Assembly: GCA_018263575.1 (NCBI GenBank)
Contig: JAANWX010000056.1
Coordinates: 1-47,814, forward strand
Reading direction: 5' to 3'
Length of the DNA stretch: 47,814 nucleotides
Source: Chloroflexota bacterium
GTDB lineage: Bacteria > Chloroflexota > Anaerolineae > Anaerolineales > UBA11858
Part shown: piece after piece, positions 8,439-16,414 of the stretch
How the letters are laid out: the number at the start of each line of letters is the position of its first letter
Position numbering within the stretch: position 1 is the stretch's first letter
Notes under the pieces: model-generated
Database searches by the model: none
What the model was told of the DNA's origin: nothing
What the model saw: only the letters and a program-made list of their open reading frames with translations
Position numbers and translations under genes: made by a program

Positions 8439-9911
8439 TTACTTCTCACTCAGTATCAAGGTTGAAGCGAAACGTTCCCTGATCCAAGCATCCACTTCAG
8501 GATCAATGGGAGCAGGTTGGTAATTTTCTAAAATATCACGTGCTATTTTGGAGGCCCGCACTCGAGCGTCTTGTGCGCCGTCACCTTCCCACAGGTCGCG
8601 GTCTTGACGGTTGATCACATCCGAAGGGTAGTGATGGGCGGTGCGCATATGTTGCATGGTGTGGCGCTCTCTCAGGTAGTGATTTCCCGGCCCCACGTGG
8701 TCGATTGTCTCCAAAGCGAGAGTCTCTTCATTGACCTCAATGCCGCGTACAGCCCGCATAGCCATCCCCAGCATATCATTGTCAATCACAAATTGCTCAT
8801 ACGCTATGGTGGACATATCCTCCAACATACCGGCTGCGTGGTGGATGAAATTAGACCCCGCCAGGGCAACCTGGATTATGGATTGGGTCTTTTCAATTCC
8901 GGCTTGAATGTCTGGGAGTTTCGAATCCGTCATCCCCGCGCTGTTGTAGATTGGCACATTATAAAAATGGGCCATTTGGGTGATAGCGGCATTAGCGATG
9001 CCTATCTCAACGCTGCCTCCCAGATAGCTCCCCGTGCGCATATCAGCAATAGCGGGGATGGGGCCAATCAGGACGGGCGTGCCGGGGTTCACCAACTGCG
9101 TCAGCGCCAACCCTGCCAGCTCCTCAGCATTCAACTGGGCCAGCATTCCGGCCAAGGTGACGGGAGCGGTTGACCCCGCCATAGGAGCGGAGGATAGCAC
9201 CACCGGCATTCCCTGGCGGCAAACCTCGACCAGGAGCTCGGTCACGTCTGTGGCGAACATCAGGGGGCTGACCATCCAACTGGTGATGAAAGATACAATG
9301 GGGCGTTCCCGGAGGGCGTCAGCCCCGCCCATGATACGTTCGCTCATCTCTATTACATCGTGGATGCCTTGCATTGAATACGCCCCGGCCTGGACGTGTT
9401 TGGTCGTGTTGGCCAAGCCAGCATAATATTTACTGATCTCCACAGATTCTTCGGGGATATTTGTAGGATAAATGGGCAGCAAATAGAAGTGAATATTGTC
9501 CAGCGCGTCTACAACGAGTGCCATGTCGCCAGCATCTTTCAGGGTGGCTGGGCGGACTTTCCCAGTCTTCAGGTCTAGGACTTGGAGAGCAGCCCCCCCA
9601 GTACCTATGTGAACGCGCGATCCCTCCAAAATCAAATCATGTTTGGGGTCGCGTCCAGCCAGCACCACACGGGAGCTAGCTCTGGCCAGGGTATCTTCGA
9701 TCAGAGCGGGAGGGATACGTACCCGATTGCCATCTAAAGTGGCGCCGGCTGCTTCGAAAAGCTCCCTGGCTTGCGTTTCTTCAACCTGTACGCCAGTGCG
9801 CTCTAAAATGGCTAATGACGCCGCATGGATTTGTTGTACTTGTTCCTCGGTGAGCGGTTTATACTGTCCTCCAGAGAGGCCTTTGGGGGGCTGGGGCATT
9901 TTTTGTGACAT
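8439..9911 (-). CDS. MttB-family methyltransferase-like protein B
   Basis: 490 aa. Same superfamily as protein A (LTEEQVQQIHAASLAILERTGV; HIGTGGAALQVLD; APMAGSTAPVTLAG; NSAGMTDSKLPDIQAG). It is the most divergent of the six: the (A/S)EP pocket motif is replaced by SWMVSPL, FGTGSD becomes HIGTGGA, and the late HDVGY segment is HHAAGML. A different substrate, or a product other than a demethylated amine, is therefore plausible. The open frame begins at a TTG at 9932, but the ATG at 9911 has AAAGGAAA 7-8 bases upstream and is preferred. It stands alone, with the polyphosphate promoter downstream and repeat DNA upstream. No internal TAG. Confidence 0.88.
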   Translation of the reverse strand: MSQKMPQPPKGLSGGQYKPLTEEQVQQIHAASLAILERTGVQVEETQARELFEAAGATLDGNRVRIPPALIEDTLARASSRVVLAGRDPKHDLILEGSRVHIGTGGAALQVLDLKTGKVRPATLKDAGDMALVVDALDNIHFYLLPIYPTNIPEESVEISKYYAGLANTTKHVQAGAYSMQGIHDVIEMSERIMGGADALRERPIVSFITSWMVSPLMFATDVTELLVEVCRQGMPVVLSSAPMAGSTAPVTLAGMLAQLNAEELAGLALTQLVNPGTPVLIGPIPAIADMRTGSYLGGSVEIGIANAAITQMAHFYNVPIYNSAGMTDSKLPDIQAGIEKTQSIIQVALAGSNFIHHAAGMLEDMSTIAYEQFVIDNDMLGMAMRAVRGIEVNEETLALETIDHVGPGNHYLRERHTMQHMRTAHHYPSDVINRQDRDLWEGDGAQDARVRASKIARDILENYQPAPIDPEVDAWIRERFASTLILSEK

Positions 9912-10207
9912 AGAATATTTCCTTTTGCTCAAACCGAGACTTTTGAAGTCTGTCTTACGAGATGATCTGACGGCTATTCACGGAATATTTCTCAAAGTAA
10001 ATGGTCGTTTCACTAACAAGACTTCAAAAGTCGTAGTCGTAAGCGTTCACTACCTCAAAGAGAAGACTTCAAAAGTCTTCAAAACAACGTTTTTTGCGCT
10101 TGATAGTTCGAAAACGCTCGTGAAATTTCTCCAAAAGAGCCTTCTGAGACTTTTGAAGTTTGCCTTGGCGGGAGAGATTGAATGGTTACCAAAAATCTTC
10201 CACCTTT
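9912..10207. other. Repeat-filled gap between MttB-B and the RAYT gene
   Basis: About 300 bp without a gene. It holds an isolated GAGACTTTTGAAGTC palindrome half (9937-9950), a GACTTCAAAAGTC palindrome at 10020-10032, and then a diverged copy of the 153-bp interspersed element. Longer open frames here are readings of the repeat. Confidence 0.7.
10038..10190 (+). repeat. Interspersed palindromic element, copy 1 of 3 (diverged)
   Basis: About 153 bp. Starts CGTAAGCGTTCACTACC, contains the perfect palindrome AGACTTCAAAAGTCT early, has GAGACTTTTGAAGTTTGC late, and ends GAATGGTTAC. It matches the copies at 29609-29762 (opposite strand) and 39412-39563 over its full length, with most differences in the middle. 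It has no coding capacity. It sits next to the only RAYT gene in the window, whose own 5' flank carries a related hairpin. Confidence 0.85.
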
Positions 10208-10822
10208 TCAGAAACTAACGATTTGATTAAATTTTTCATCGTCATCTTGAAAGAGTACATTGTTAGCGTAGTCTTGATGATATCTGACAAATGTTTCGCG
10301 ACTCCCAAACCAATCCAGTACAGTTTCTCGCTGTACCAATGTCGGGGAACTTCCTACAATAGCCTTTTAGGAACTGAACAACCATGCTTCATAGCTTTTG
10401 CACAGTCCAACTTGAAGTGGATTAGCATGTATATAGAGAACTAAACGTAAAAGGTGTTTCTTATCTCTGACGGGCTTGCGTTTGAATTTGTATTGAAAAA
10501 GGCTACCAGTACGGTCAAAACGCTTGTTGAAACTTTTAGCATAGCTGATGAAGAAATCTCTATAAGCCTTTTCTAAAGGTGTAAGTTTACGGTAGCCTGG
10601 CTTTCCAGGGGGAGAAGCTTTTGAAGCATTCCGTGTTGTTTCTTTTACACATGACAAAAAATGGAAGTGTGTGGGCATTAAACAATAGGCATAGGTGTCT
10701 ATATGTGGAAGCAGGTATTTTTTGTAGCGTTGTAGAAAGAATAGGTAGTTTTCTTTCTCCCTGAAAATTTTCTCGCAATTATTGCCCCTATTGTAGACGT
10801 GGTAAAAGATTCCTTCTTCCAT
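10208..10822 (-). pseudogene. REP-associated tyrosine transposase (RAYT, IS200-like Y1 family), interrupted by an in-frame TAA
   Basis: The frame 10822-10367 gives 151 aa with the Y1/HUH signature: HVYNRGNN start, His-x-His at H52/H54 (MPTHFHFL), and the catalytic Tyr probably Y94 in FISYAKSFNKRF. It stops at TAA (10367-10369) exactly where the family has WSSY. Reading on in the same frame gives KAIVGSSPTLVQRETVLDWF and so on to TGA at 10208, a typical RAYT C-terminus. One Tyr-to-stop change at residue 152 of about 204 explains this. The N-terminal catalytic part is intact, so partial function is possible. RAYTs act on REP-type palindromes, and such palindromes flank this gene. Confidence 0.85.
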
Positions 10823-10836
10823 GCTCTTTCCTCCGG

Positions 10837-10886
10837 CAGACGCAGACTACAAAAGTCTCCGAGACTTTTGTAGTTTGCGTCTGCTC
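10837..10886. repeat. Large imperfect inverted repeat upstream of the RAYT gene
   Basis: Left arm GCAGACGCAGACTACAAAAG and right arm CTTTTGTAGTTTGCGTCTGC are nearly perfect reverse complements around a TCTCCGAGA centre, 15 bp upstream of the RAYT start. The core (GACTACAAAAGTC-like) is a one-base variant of the GACTTCAAAAGTC palindrome in the interspersed element. It is probably the REP-type site recognised by, or regulating, this RAYT. Confidence 0.75.
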
Positions 10887-10920
10887 TGCTGTCTGCTCCT
10901 ATTATCTGCTTTAACTTAGT

Positions 10921-11655
10921 CTAATTATTTTTCTGTTTCCGCCGCCCTGCTATCCAGGCTAGAAATATACCTAAGAAGTACAGGCCCAGGAGAGGCAGCA
11001 TCACCAACATCATGTTGAACGGATCGGGGGTGGGGGTTATACCTGCGGCCAGGATAGCGATGGCGATAGCAGCGAATTTCCAACCACTGAGCAATTGTTT
11101 CGAGGTGACAATATTGAGGTGCGCCAGGAAATAGCACACTAACGGCATCTCGAAACTGACGCCTACCCAAAATATCAAGGAAAGGATGAACGGGATGTAT
11201 TCATCGACCATCCAAGTCGGTTGGATCACGTCTGAGAGAAAGCCCAGCAGGAAGGGAATGGCGGCGGGAATCATGACAAAATAGGCAAAGGCGCCCCCTA
11301 ATAGAAAAAACAACGTCACGGCGGGAATAATCCAATAAAGGGATCTGCGTTCTTTGCGGGTCAGTCCCGGTGTTATAAAGCCCAAGAGTTGGTAGGTGAT
11401 GAAGGGTAGGGCGACAACGACTCCCGATAGGAGTGAAATGCGCATGAAGATGCCAATGGATGTTGTTGGGCGGGGCGCGATGACGGGATACTCCCCCATG
11501 GGTGCCAGCAGAAAGCCTAAAATCGGTTTTGAGATAAAAAAGCAGCCAGCCCCAGCGACGATGAGGACGATGGCGGATTTAACTAAACGCTTTTGTAGTT
11601 CCCCCAAGTGTTCGAGCAGCGACATGCCAGATTGTGGTAGTGCCTCTTCAGACAT
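10921..11655 (-). CDS. tatC: Sec-independent protein translocase TatC
   Basis: 244 aa, six predicted membrane segments. The membrane core of the twin-arginine translocase, which recognises the RR signal peptide. The N-terminal SLLEHLGELQKRL helix is a hallmark of TatC (family consensus HLxELRxR), followed by the first hydrophobic segment and the conserved FxxxPxxxF-like region (GFLLAPMGEYPVIAPRPTTS). Its start overlaps the tatB stop by 8 bp, giving a translationally coupled tatA-tatB-tatC order. The binding protein at 29819 carries a Tat lipoprotein signal and is a likely client, as are cofactor-containing exported enzymes elsewhere. Confidence 0.96.
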   Translation of the reverse strand: MSEEALPQSGMSLLEHLGELQKRLVKSAIVLIVAGAGCFFISKPILGFLLAPMGEYPVIAPRPTTSIGIFMRISLLSGVVVALPFITYQLLGFITPGLTRKERRSLYWIIPAVTLFFLLGGAFAYFVMIPAAIPFLLGFLSDVIQPTWMVDEYIPFILSLIFWVGVSFEMPLVCYFLAHLNIVTSKQLLSGWKFAAIAIAILAAGITPTPDPFNMMLVMLPLLGLYFLGIFLAWIAGRRKQKNN

Positions 11656-12148
11656 CAGTTTTACTTCTTTGGGTTGAATCCCTATCAGCTATCTCGGAGC
11701 GTAATTCGTGCACCATCTTTTCCAATTCTTTTACGCGGTCGTTTAGTACTTGCTGTTGATCAGCGGATGTCGCTTGCCTTGACACTTTTTGCTCAGGCCC
11801 CGATTCGGTGCCAGCATCCTCATCCTTGTTGGTCGATGAAGAGGCGATGTGGGGCATCGGTCTAATACTTTGTTTAACAGCATTTTCAATGGGTTGGACA
11901 GTTTCCTTTACGCCATTATAGGCCTTGTTCGTGTCGTTTAGGGTATCTTTGACCTCATTAACCACGTCAGAGACTCCTGTTTCTTCATTTAATCTGTCCA
12001 TGAATTGTGCCATTATGCGCTGGGAAACCCGAGCATAATATCCCAGTTTTTTCGCGATAATGGGCAATTTTTCTGGCCCAAACAGGATTAGCCCCAAGAT
12101 AAGGATAAAGAATACTTCAATCCCATTAAAATTGGATATGATATTCAT
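11648..12148 (-). CDS. tatB: Tat translocase subunit TatB (TatA/B family)
   Basis: 166 aa. One N-terminal membrane helix (EVFFILILGLILF), the FGPEKLPIIAKKLG hinge typical of TatB, an amphipathic helix, then a charged low-complexity tail ending in a predicted coiled coil (VKELEKMVHELRSEIADR). TatB hands the signal peptide from TatC to TatA. The gene begins 5 bp after the tatA stop with no clear ribosome site, so translation is probably coupled. Assignment as TatB rather than a second TatA rests on the GPEKLP motif and the long tail. Confidence 0.88.
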   Translation of the reverse strand: MNIISNFNGIEVFFILILGLILFGPEKLPIIAKKLGYYARVSQRIMAQFMDRLNEETGVSDVVNEVKDTLNDTNKAYNGVKETVQPIENAVKQSIRPMPHIASSSTNKDEDAGTESGPEQKVSRQATSADQQQVLNDRVKELEKMVHELRSEIADRDSTQRSKTDV

Positions 12149-12153
12149 TTAGT

Positions 12154-12336
12154 TTAGGGGTTCTGTTCTTCGTCCTCTGGGCTGTCGGCTTCGTCTTTGC
12201 CTACATCTAAAGCATTTTTGAATTCGTTGATAGCTCCGCCTAGACCTTTGCCAATATCCGTCAGTCGGCTCGCGCCAAAGATCAAGAGCACAATTATCAA
12301 GATGATTACCCATTCCCATACGCCAAAGCTTGCCAT
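12154..12336 (-). CDS. tatA: Tat translocase subunit TatA
   Basis: 60 aa, normal for a short TatA/E. Single membrane helix WEWVIILIIVLLIFGASRL, the FG hinge, then the amphipathic helix LTDIGKGLGGAINEFKNAL and an acidic tail. TatA multimers form the transport passage. AAGGAGAAATAAA precedes the ATG. First gene of the tatABC operon. Confidence 0.95.
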   Translation of the reverse strand: MASFGVWEWVIILIIVLLIFGASRLTDIGKGLGGAINEFKNALDVGKDEADSPEDEEQNP

Positions 12337-12568
12337 TTTATTTCTCCTTATGAATCGTGAAACGTAAAAAGTGAATCGTGAAAATTTTTCTTTACGATGT
12401 ATCTAAATTATATGAATTTTCTACTCTCTAAGCACGTAAGCCTTTTGTTGAATGCTGCTTGGATTATATGTTGGTTATTAACGGGCGTCAAGCAGCCAAG
12501 AAAGCGGTATATTCTAAAAGTCGTTGTAAATTTCTATCCTAATAAAGGGAGTCTATCAAGGCCGAAAG
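12337..12568. other. Gap between HNH gene and tatA
   Basis: 232 bp. It contains a GTGAATCGTGAAACGTAAAA phrase repeat just upstream of tatA (about 12351-12385), presumably with the tat promoter nearby. The rest is plain AT-rich sequence with no supported feature. Confidence 0.4.
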
Positions 12569-13018
12569 TTAGGTGACATCATCGTTGTCACTGACTGAAG
12601 AAGTTGGTGGATGCCAACCAACACTTATCCAGCGACTTCGTGCATATACAATAACGGGGTTGTTCATATTCAAGGCCACAATTGTTGCTCGAGCTATTGC
12701 GGTTAAGCCAATTACGTATAACCCAGATTCACCCCATTGGAAATGATCAGTCCAGGACTGCTGTCGGGGGTGAAAGAGAGGTACCATTTCTCCAGTCAAT
12801 GGGTCTTGGATATTGGAGACACTACCCTTAAACTCGTTGCAGCGTCGGCAAGCAAAGCAGAGGTTTTCAAAAACAGTATCACCGTTTTGGACTTGAGGTT
12901 TAATGTGATCCACTGTCATTGGTTGGCCAGTGTTGGCTTCGGTGGTATAGCAATAAGCACAGTGGCGGTTATCGGCCTCAAGCAAACGGTTGCGCAAATC
13001 CGGTGGCAGATAACTCAT
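12569..13018 (-). CDS. HNH endonuclease domain protein
   Basis: 149 aa. HNH fold with a zinc knuckle: C20/C23 (HCAYC) and C57/C60 (ACRRC), the DH pair at D37-H38 (VDHIKP), N52 in ENL and N61 in CN. All catalytic positions are present. The C-terminal third (LYVIGLTAIARATIVALNMN) matches the extension common to small stand-alone HNH proteins in cyanobacteria and Chloroflexota. It begins 3 bp after the stop of the RHH-like gene, so the pair forms a two-gene unit. The role is unknown; such pairs are widespread accessory genes, possibly mobile or defensive. Confidence 0.85.
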   Translation of the reverse strand: MSYLPPDLRNRLLEADNRHCAYCYTTEANTGQPMTVDHIKPQVQNGDTVFENLCFACRRCNEFKGSVSNIQDPLTGEMVPLFHPRQQSWTDHFQWGESGLYVIGLTAIARATIVALNMNNPVIVYARSRWISVGWHPPTSSVSDNDDVT

Positions 13019-13021
13019 TGG

Positions 13022-13456
13022 TTATAATTTGTCCGCTGATGGAATCTGGTGTCCACGCCATTGCAATAGGACTGCAGCATGAGCCTTGAGCAACATCTGC
13101 CGGTCAAAGTCGGCGCGGAGTTGTTTTAGCTCTTTTTGCTCTTGGGTAGAAAGAGTTTGATTGGTGTGTTTATCCAGTAGTGATTGATATCGATCTGTCT
13201 GGGTTGAATCGGCTTGAGTGCGTGCGATGCGCCATAGAGATGCATCATCCATTCGATCTAGGGCAGCTAAATCTGCCTGAAATTCAGCCGGCGCGGTTTC
13301 CCAGGTCGGCGGACTACCAACTTGTAAAGCATGCAATGTTGTTTCTTGCAGAGATTGGCGAGTAGCTTGCGCGGTTTGTTCCAATCGTAGATATAAACTC
13401 TCCGGTAGTTTTACAGTAATACTTCTTTTAGGGGGGGGGCTTGTGATATGGCTCAT
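13022..13456 (-). CDS. RHH-like small protein, partner of the HNH gene
   Basis: 144 aa, no named function recognised. The N-terminus (RSITVKLPESLYLRLEQTAQ) resembles a ribbon-helix-helix DNA-binding strand and helix; the remainder is helical, Gln/Leu-rich and ends WRGHQIPSADKL. The open frame extends to a TTG at 13462, but the ATG at 13456 has GGGAG at the right distance. Co-transcribed with the HNH gene just downstream. It could be a DNA-binding partner or an antitoxin-like regulator; a PIN-toxin remnant lies immediately upstream. Confidence 0.7.
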   Translation of the reverse strand: MSHITSPPPKRSITVKLPESLYLRLEQTAQATRQSLQETTLHALQVGSPPTWETAPAEFQADLAALDRMDDASLWRIARTQADSTQTDRYQSLLDKHTNQTLSTQEQKELKQLRADFDRQMLLKAHAAVLLQWRGHQIPSADKL

Positions 13457-13559
13457 TTTCAACTCCCTGGATTTTACTTTTTTCCTTTGGGCGAAATGTG
13501 AGAACTATAATAAGGGTATTATATACTGCCTAGTAGCAGCGTCAATTGCTACCGATCCA

Positions 13560-13671
13560 TTAGAATTCACGTGGATCAATACGATGAATTGTGCCCACGA
13601 TATCAAAACCAGAATCCGACGTGATGATTTCTTTACTTATCTTACGCTTATTGTCAAGAGACGTGAAAGCG
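13560..13671 (-). pseudogene. C-terminal remnant of a PIN-domain (VapC-like) protein
   Basis: Minus-strand translation of this gap ends in KEIITSDSGFDIVGTIHRID then PREF and a stop at 13560-13562. This fits the C-terminal strand of PIN nucleases (family pattern: TxDxDFDxxxGIxRIxP). There is no start and no upstream PIN half, because the MttB-C stop codon directly adjoins it. I read it as debris of a toxin gene. The match is short, so a chance resemblance is possible. Confidence 0.45.
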
Positions 13672-15105
13672 CTACCCTGTTTCTAAGATATACGCAATCT
13701 CCTCACGCACCCCTTCAGGGAGCGGTTGTGGATTGTGGTCCTCGATGATGGACAAAGTCTTGTCGCGCAGTCGTTGCCCCAAGCCTCTGCCCCCCTCCGC
13801 CAGCCACTCCTCGGCCCGTTGCCGGCTGAATAAGGTAGGTTGCCAAAAATCTTGGAAATGGTCGAAGGTGTGATCGCTGGCCAAGAAATCCCCGCCCGGC
13901 CCAACCTGATGGATGACTTCCTTGGCCAGGGATTCAGCATCCAGGGAGATACCATCCATGAAACGCCGCATCATGGAGATGGTCTCCGCGCTGAAGACGA
14001 TCATCTCCGGTGAGGTGGTCAGGCCAGCTTCTAAATAGCCTACGTCGTGCACCAGGTTGTTCCCCGCCAAGAGCGCTACTAGCACTGAGAACGTGGCGTC
14101 AGCGGCGGCTTGTTCATCCATGAGGCAACTATCCGAATGTCCGGCGTAACCCCAACTGGGCAGGTGATAAAATCGTCCCATTTCGGCTACAGCTATGCGC
14201 GCCAGTTGAAACTCTGGAGCGCCGCCGTACACGCTGATGGTGGTTTTCATGTCCATGTGATGCAGCCCGCTCCCATAGACAAAGGGTGCGCCAGCGTGTT
14301 TAAGTTGGTGCATTACCAGGCTAGAGAGCATCTCCGCGTTTCCCAGGGCCAGACCGCCCGCCAGCGTCGCCGGAGCGGTTCCGCCCATCATTGGCGCGGG
14401 GGAGTGGACGATGGGCAAGGTATTATCGGCCATATAGAGCAGCTTGTCCGTGGCCGTTTCCGAGTGTTGCAGGGGTGTGGATGGTTCGGAGTAGAGCAGC
14501 AGGGTGGGGTTGAGGCGTAATGCTTCCATCCCTCCCGCCGCTGAGGCAGCCATGGCTGCGATGGCTTCACAATCGGCCCGGTCATCGCACACGAAGACGA
14601 TGGGCTTGGTGGTATGTTCTAGCATCAGCGCGAATTGATGTTGGTAGGCGTTGTCGGTATCTAGCTCTGAGGGGATGCCCATGGACATGCAAAAGTCGAG
14701 TTCTGGCAGGGCATCTACCACGTGGATGGCATCCACCACATCGGGGGTGGTGAACGGACGGCGCTCGCCCGTGCGCGGGTCAAGGTAATTGAGGCAGTCG
14801 GAGCCAGTCCCGAAATTGACCTTCCTCCCTTCTAATGGCGCGGCAACGTGATTGCTTCCCCGCCGGCAGAGGGCAACCCGCGGGGGAGCTTGCTCCAAGG
14901 CCCACGCTACCAGCCCGGCTGGAAAACGCACCAGATTCTCATCTGTTATCACGGCGTCAGTCTGACTCAAGAGGTCTAATGCCCCGGAGTGAAAGACGCG
15001 CACGCCGGTGCGGCGTAATATCTCTAGTGAAGTGCGGTGAACTAATTCGCATTGGTCTTGGTTGAGCATTCCCAGTTTAGGGAAAGCAAATGTGTTTTGG
15101 GTCAT
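13672..15105 (-). CDS. MttB-family methyltransferase-like protein C
   Basis: 477 aa. Family segments in order: LVHRTSLEILRRTGVRV, VNFGTGSDCLNYLDP, the pocket motif LLYSEPSTPLQHSETATDKL, MMGGTAPATLAG, LHHMDMKTTISVYG, SWGYAGHSDSCLMDEQAA, NNLVHDVGYLEAGLTTSPEM. It closely parallels protein F at 37788, sharing the YSEP-(S/T)-PLQ-SETA block and GLHHMDMK, so C and F form one subgroup. It is the last gene of the methylaspartate-lyase/molybdenum hydroxylase series, 270 bp downstream of the flavin subunit. AGGAGAAAAAAT precedes the ATG. Probably a quaternary-amine:corrinoid methyltransferase; substrate unknown. Confidence 0.9.
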   Translation of the reverse strand: MTQNTFAFPKLGMLNQDQCELVHRTSLEILRRTGVRVFHSGALDLLSQTDAVITDENLVRFPAGLVAWALEQAPPRVALCRRGSNHVAAPLEGRKVNFGTGSDCLNYLDPRTGERRPFTTPDVVDAIHVVDALPELDFCMSMGIPSELDTDNAYQHQFALMLEHTTKPIVFVCDDRADCEAIAAMAASAAGGMEALRLNPTLLLYSEPSTPLQHSETATDKLLYMADNTLPIVHSPAPMMGGTAPATLAGGLALGNAEMLSSLVMHQLKHAGAPFVYGSGLHHMDMKTTISVYGGAPEFQLARIAVAEMGRFYHLPSWGYAGHSDSCLMDEQAAADATFSVLVALLAGNNLVHDVGYLEAGLTTSPEMIVFSAETISMMRRFMDGISLDAESLAKEVIHQVGPGGDFLASDHTFDHFQDFWQPTLFSRQRAEEWLAEGGRGLGQRLRDKTLSIIEDHNPQPLPEGVREEIAYILETG

Positions 15106-15375
15106 ATTTTTTCTCCTGTTCTAACCTGGGCAAGCCAGGGTCAAATAGTTTGTCTGCTACGAAGATACCATCTTGGTCCTCACCCTACCCTCGCTCTGCG
15201 TACGGTGTACAGCCCGCCCGGTGGGCAACCCTAGGTTGTAGGCTGTGCCGTTGGGCATCCCACGGGGAGAGGGGAGTAGGCACCCCTGTAGCACGTAGAG
15301 GGGCCGGTCAACTCACAGTCCGTCACTCGCGCCTCGCAACTCGTAATTCGCACCTTGTAATTCGCATCTCACACC
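15106..15375. repeat. Gap with REP-like hairpins and CTCGCA-type phrase repeat
   Basis: 270 bp. 15201-15262 holds TACGGTGTACAGCCC followed by small palindromes (CAACCCTAGGTTG; TGCCGTTGGGCA). 15325-15392 is a degenerate run of ACTCGCRCCTCGCA/ATTCGCACCT phrases ending at the flavin-subunit stop codon. The 15-mer TACGGTGTACAGCCC recurs at 45843-45857. Confidence 0.6.
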
Positions 15376-16242
15376 TCACACCTCGTTACTCGCCCGTTGA
15401 AACGCCAAATACAAAGCTTCGCTGACCAAGGTGGGGATGATTTGAAGCCGATATTCACGCGAGGAACGCATTAGGCTGCTGCGGGGATTGGCCTCCGCTT
15501 GGGCCAGCTTGGCCGCTTCTTGGATGGTCTCTTTGGTTATTTTTCTCTCGTTTAGATAAACCTCTGCCTTTCGCATGCGTTTTGGGCGGGATGCAACAGG
15601 GCCTAGGGCTAGGGTGACATTGTTCTCCTGGGCGTTGATTTCGAGTTTTACAGCGCAATTCAAGATGGGAAGCACCAGGGCAGGACGACGTCCTACCCGC
15701 TTCCAGGCGGTGCCGGTTTGGGAGCCGGGACGCGGGAAACGCAGGTGGGAGACGACTTGGCGGGTTGGGTCAATGGTGGAGAGGCCGGGGCCACGGAACA
15801 TGGATTCAACCGGTTGCCAGCCTGCGCCTTGCTGATCGACAACGCGTGCCTCAGCTTCAAGAGCGAGGGCGATGATGGCCCCATCCGCGGCGGGCATGGC
15901 CTGGACAATGTTGCCCACCCAGGTGGCCGCGTTCTGGATGGCCGCAGCGCCCACGCAACTGGCAGTGTTGACCAAAGCGGGCGTGTGGTGGCGTAAAAAG
16001 GGATGGCTTTGTATGGCGGCGAAGGTCACGGCCGCTCCCACGGTGAGATAAGAATCCGAGACCTGGATCTCGTCCAGGCCGGGAATCCGGGTGATGTCCA
16101 CCAAACAACACGGAGCGAGCGTGCCCTCCCGAATGGCTGGCATGACGTCCGTTCCCCCGGCGATGACGCGGGCATGGCCATCGTGTTGGGCCAAGACTTG
16201 GATGGCTTCTTCAAGTGTGGAGGGGTAGGCGTAGTGTGTCAT
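15376..16242 (-). CDS. Molybdenum hydroxylase FAD-binding (medium, CoxM-like) subunit
   Basis: 288 aa, normal for the FAD subunit of xanthine dehydrogenase-type enzymes. The N-terminal FAD segment has VIAGGTDVMPAIREG, and the second motif is ATWVGNIVQAMPAADG (family: GGNIxxxxPxAD). The C-terminal CO-dehydrogenase flavoprotein C domain follows (YLNERKITKETIQEAAKLA). It passes electrons from the Fe-S domains to NAD or another acceptor. It follows the Mo/Fe-S subunit gene after 164 bp that carry a multi-hairpin array. No clear ribosome site at the ATG. Confidence 0.92.
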   Translation of the reverse strand: MTHYAYPSTLEEAIQVLAQHDGHARVIAGGTDVMPAIREGTLAPCCLVDITRIPGLDEIQVSDSYLTVGAAVTFAAIQSHPFLRHHTPALVNTASCVGAAAIQNAATWVGNIVQAMPAADGAIIALALEAEARVVDQQGAGWQPVESMFRGPGLSTIDPTRQVVSHLRFPRPGSQTGTAWKRVGRRPALVLPILNCAVKLEINAQENNVTLALGPVASRPKRMRKAEVYLNERKITKETIQEAAKLAQAEANPRSSLMRSSREYRLQIIPTLVSEALYLAFQRASNEV

Positions 16243-16316
16243 TGTTGGCGGGTCAGGTGGGTTGGGAGATCAGTAGATCGGTGGATCAGTAAATTGGTAG
16301 ATTGGTTCTAATTTGT

Positions 16317-16414
16317 CTCGATTGAAATCGAGGCTGATTTGCGAAACCGACCTGCGTCGGTTCAAGCCTAATCCGCGAAGGCGGATTTCGCACGCCAGCG
16401 GCGAATTCATTCGC
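16317..16414. repeat. Array of four small hairpins
   Basis: Four perfect stem-loops follow one another: CTCGATT/AATCGAG (16317-16332), AACCGAC/GTCGGTT (16345-16362), AATCCGC/GCGGATT (16370-16387) and GCGAAT/ATTCGC (16401-16414). The last runs into the stop codon region of the molybdenum hydroxylase gene. A GTGGATCAGTARAT phrase repeat (16268-16306) precedes it. It looks like an interspersed REP-type element rather than a terminator, because no T-tract follows. Confidence 0.75.

Noticed and set aside
10208..10369. Programmed stop-codon readthrough in the RAYT gene
   Set aside because: No readthrough signal or recoding structure is visible after the TAA; a simple nonsense mutation is enough.
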